DNA of 7,437 nt from the NCBI GenBank assembly GCA_025455505.1, contig JALOMK010000303.1, forward strand, positions 1 through 7,437, written 5' to 3'. Both the position numbers and the translations under genes were made by a program. The DNA comes from Bacteroidales bacterium. Its GTDB lineage: Bacteria > Bacteroidota > Bacteroidia > Bacteroidales > VadinHA17. The notes under the pieces are model-generated. The model ran no database searches. It was not told where the DNA came from and was given only the letters and a program-made list of their open reading frames with translations. Below, in pieces: positions 7,046 to 7,437 of the stretch (within the stretch, counting starts at the first letter, position 1; the number at the start of each line of letters is the position of its first letter).

Positions 7046-7437
7046 CCGGGGTTCTGAACAAGATTCTTGTTAAGTGTCAGTTCGTCTGTCGGTATTGGTG
7101 AAAGATAATCGCGTGCAGGATTAAATCCGAGTCCGGCAGGGAACTTTATCTGGTAAGGATCGATGTTCCCGTTTGAATCGACATAGAGGTTCTGTCCGAG
7201 CACAATTGTCGGATTGCCCTGTGCATCCTTGTAGGTACCCTCCAGATTTGAGCCGACATACTTAATGCCCTTTGGTCTTTTGCCGGCAAAGACGGAATGA
7301 GCCTTCCACCTTGCAAGATCGTCCCACCTCTGGGCTTCAAACGCCATTTCTATGCGCCGTTCGCGCCTGATTTCATTTATGAGCGGAGAAAGCGAGGGGA
7401 AGTCCCAGTCAGGATCGGCAGTAATCGAAGCAATGTT
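7039..7437 (-). CDS. SusD/RagB-family outer-membrane glycan-binding lipoprotein (C-terminal fragment, 5' end beyond window)
   Basis: The reading frame is open from the right edge and gives the last 132 residues. The family hallmark INEIRRERRIEMAFEAQRW lies at fragment residues 20-38, followed by DDLARW (39-44), where SusD proteins typically read RRERRIELAFEGxRxxDLxRW. The C-terminus YLSPIPTDELTLNKN...NPGW is the usual SusD ending, in which the final helix packs against the partner SusC. SusD proteins sit on the cell surface as lids of the SusC TonB-dependent transporter and bind the target oligosaccharide; the signal peptide and the susC gene must lie to the right of the window. An internal ATG at 7347 is in frame but is not the true start, because the conserved motif extends upstream of it. 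The TAA overlaps the following GH172 start. Confidence 0.92.
   Translation of the reverse strand, partial: NIASITADPDWDFPSLSPLINEIRRERRIEMAFEAQRWDDLARWKAHSVFAGKRPKGIKYVGSNLEGTYKDAQGNPTIVLGQNLYVDSNGNIDPYQIKFPAGLGFNPARDYLSPIPTDELTLNKNLVQNPGW

Noticed and set aside
7039..7347. A 102-codon stand-alone gene from the ATG at 7347
   Set aside because: The conserved SusD motif begins before this ATG and the frame is open to the window edge, so it is the tail of a longer susD gene.

Overview
The window looks like a piece of a polysaccharide-utilisation locus (PUL) from a Bacteroidota genome, probably Bacteroidales or a related group. Three things suggest this. There is a SusD/RagB C-terminus at the right edge. 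Every downstream gene with a visible N-terminus starts with a lipoprotein signal. The genes are tightly packed with almost no recognisable Shine-Dalgarno sequences. All genes lie on the minus strand, so transcription runs from right (7437) to left (1). Base composition is moderate, roughly half GC by eye, with no obvious compositional break.

From upstream to downstream the order is as follows. (1) The last 132 codons of a SusD-like glycan-binding lipoprotein (7437-7039). (2) An intact GH172 (DUF2961) lipoprotein (7045-5390), whose start overlaps the susD stop by 7 bases. (3) An amidohydrolase-superfamily lipoprotein (5390-4305), joined to the GH172 gene by a one-base TAATG overlap. (4) A short intergenic gap of about 120 bases with a 13-base palindrome. 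(5) A second GH172 gene (4184-2226) with a different C-terminal architecture, broken by two frame changes that both look like small deletions. (6) A GH116-family glycosidase lipoprotein starting 8 bases after the broken gene (2217) and running open off the left edge for 739 codons.

The working model is that the SusCD pair, with SusC presumably just upstream, captures an oligosaccharide. GH172 then removes a furanose-type sugar; known GH172 enzymes act on alpha-D-fructofuranosides/difructose dianhydride or alpha-D-arabinofuranosides. GH116 removes a beta-linked glucose or xylose, and the exported amidohydrolase acts on a non-glycosidic bond or sugar derivative. The substrate is not determined by the sequence. 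The set of one amidohydrolase between two different GH172 genes followed by GH116 is the most unusual thing here. The broken GH172 copy suggests that part of the pathway has decayed, is dispensable, or was mis-assembled.

Apart from the gap near 4185-4304 there is no non-coding stretch of note. I saw no tRNA, rRNA, CRISPR array, insertion sequence or phage feature.
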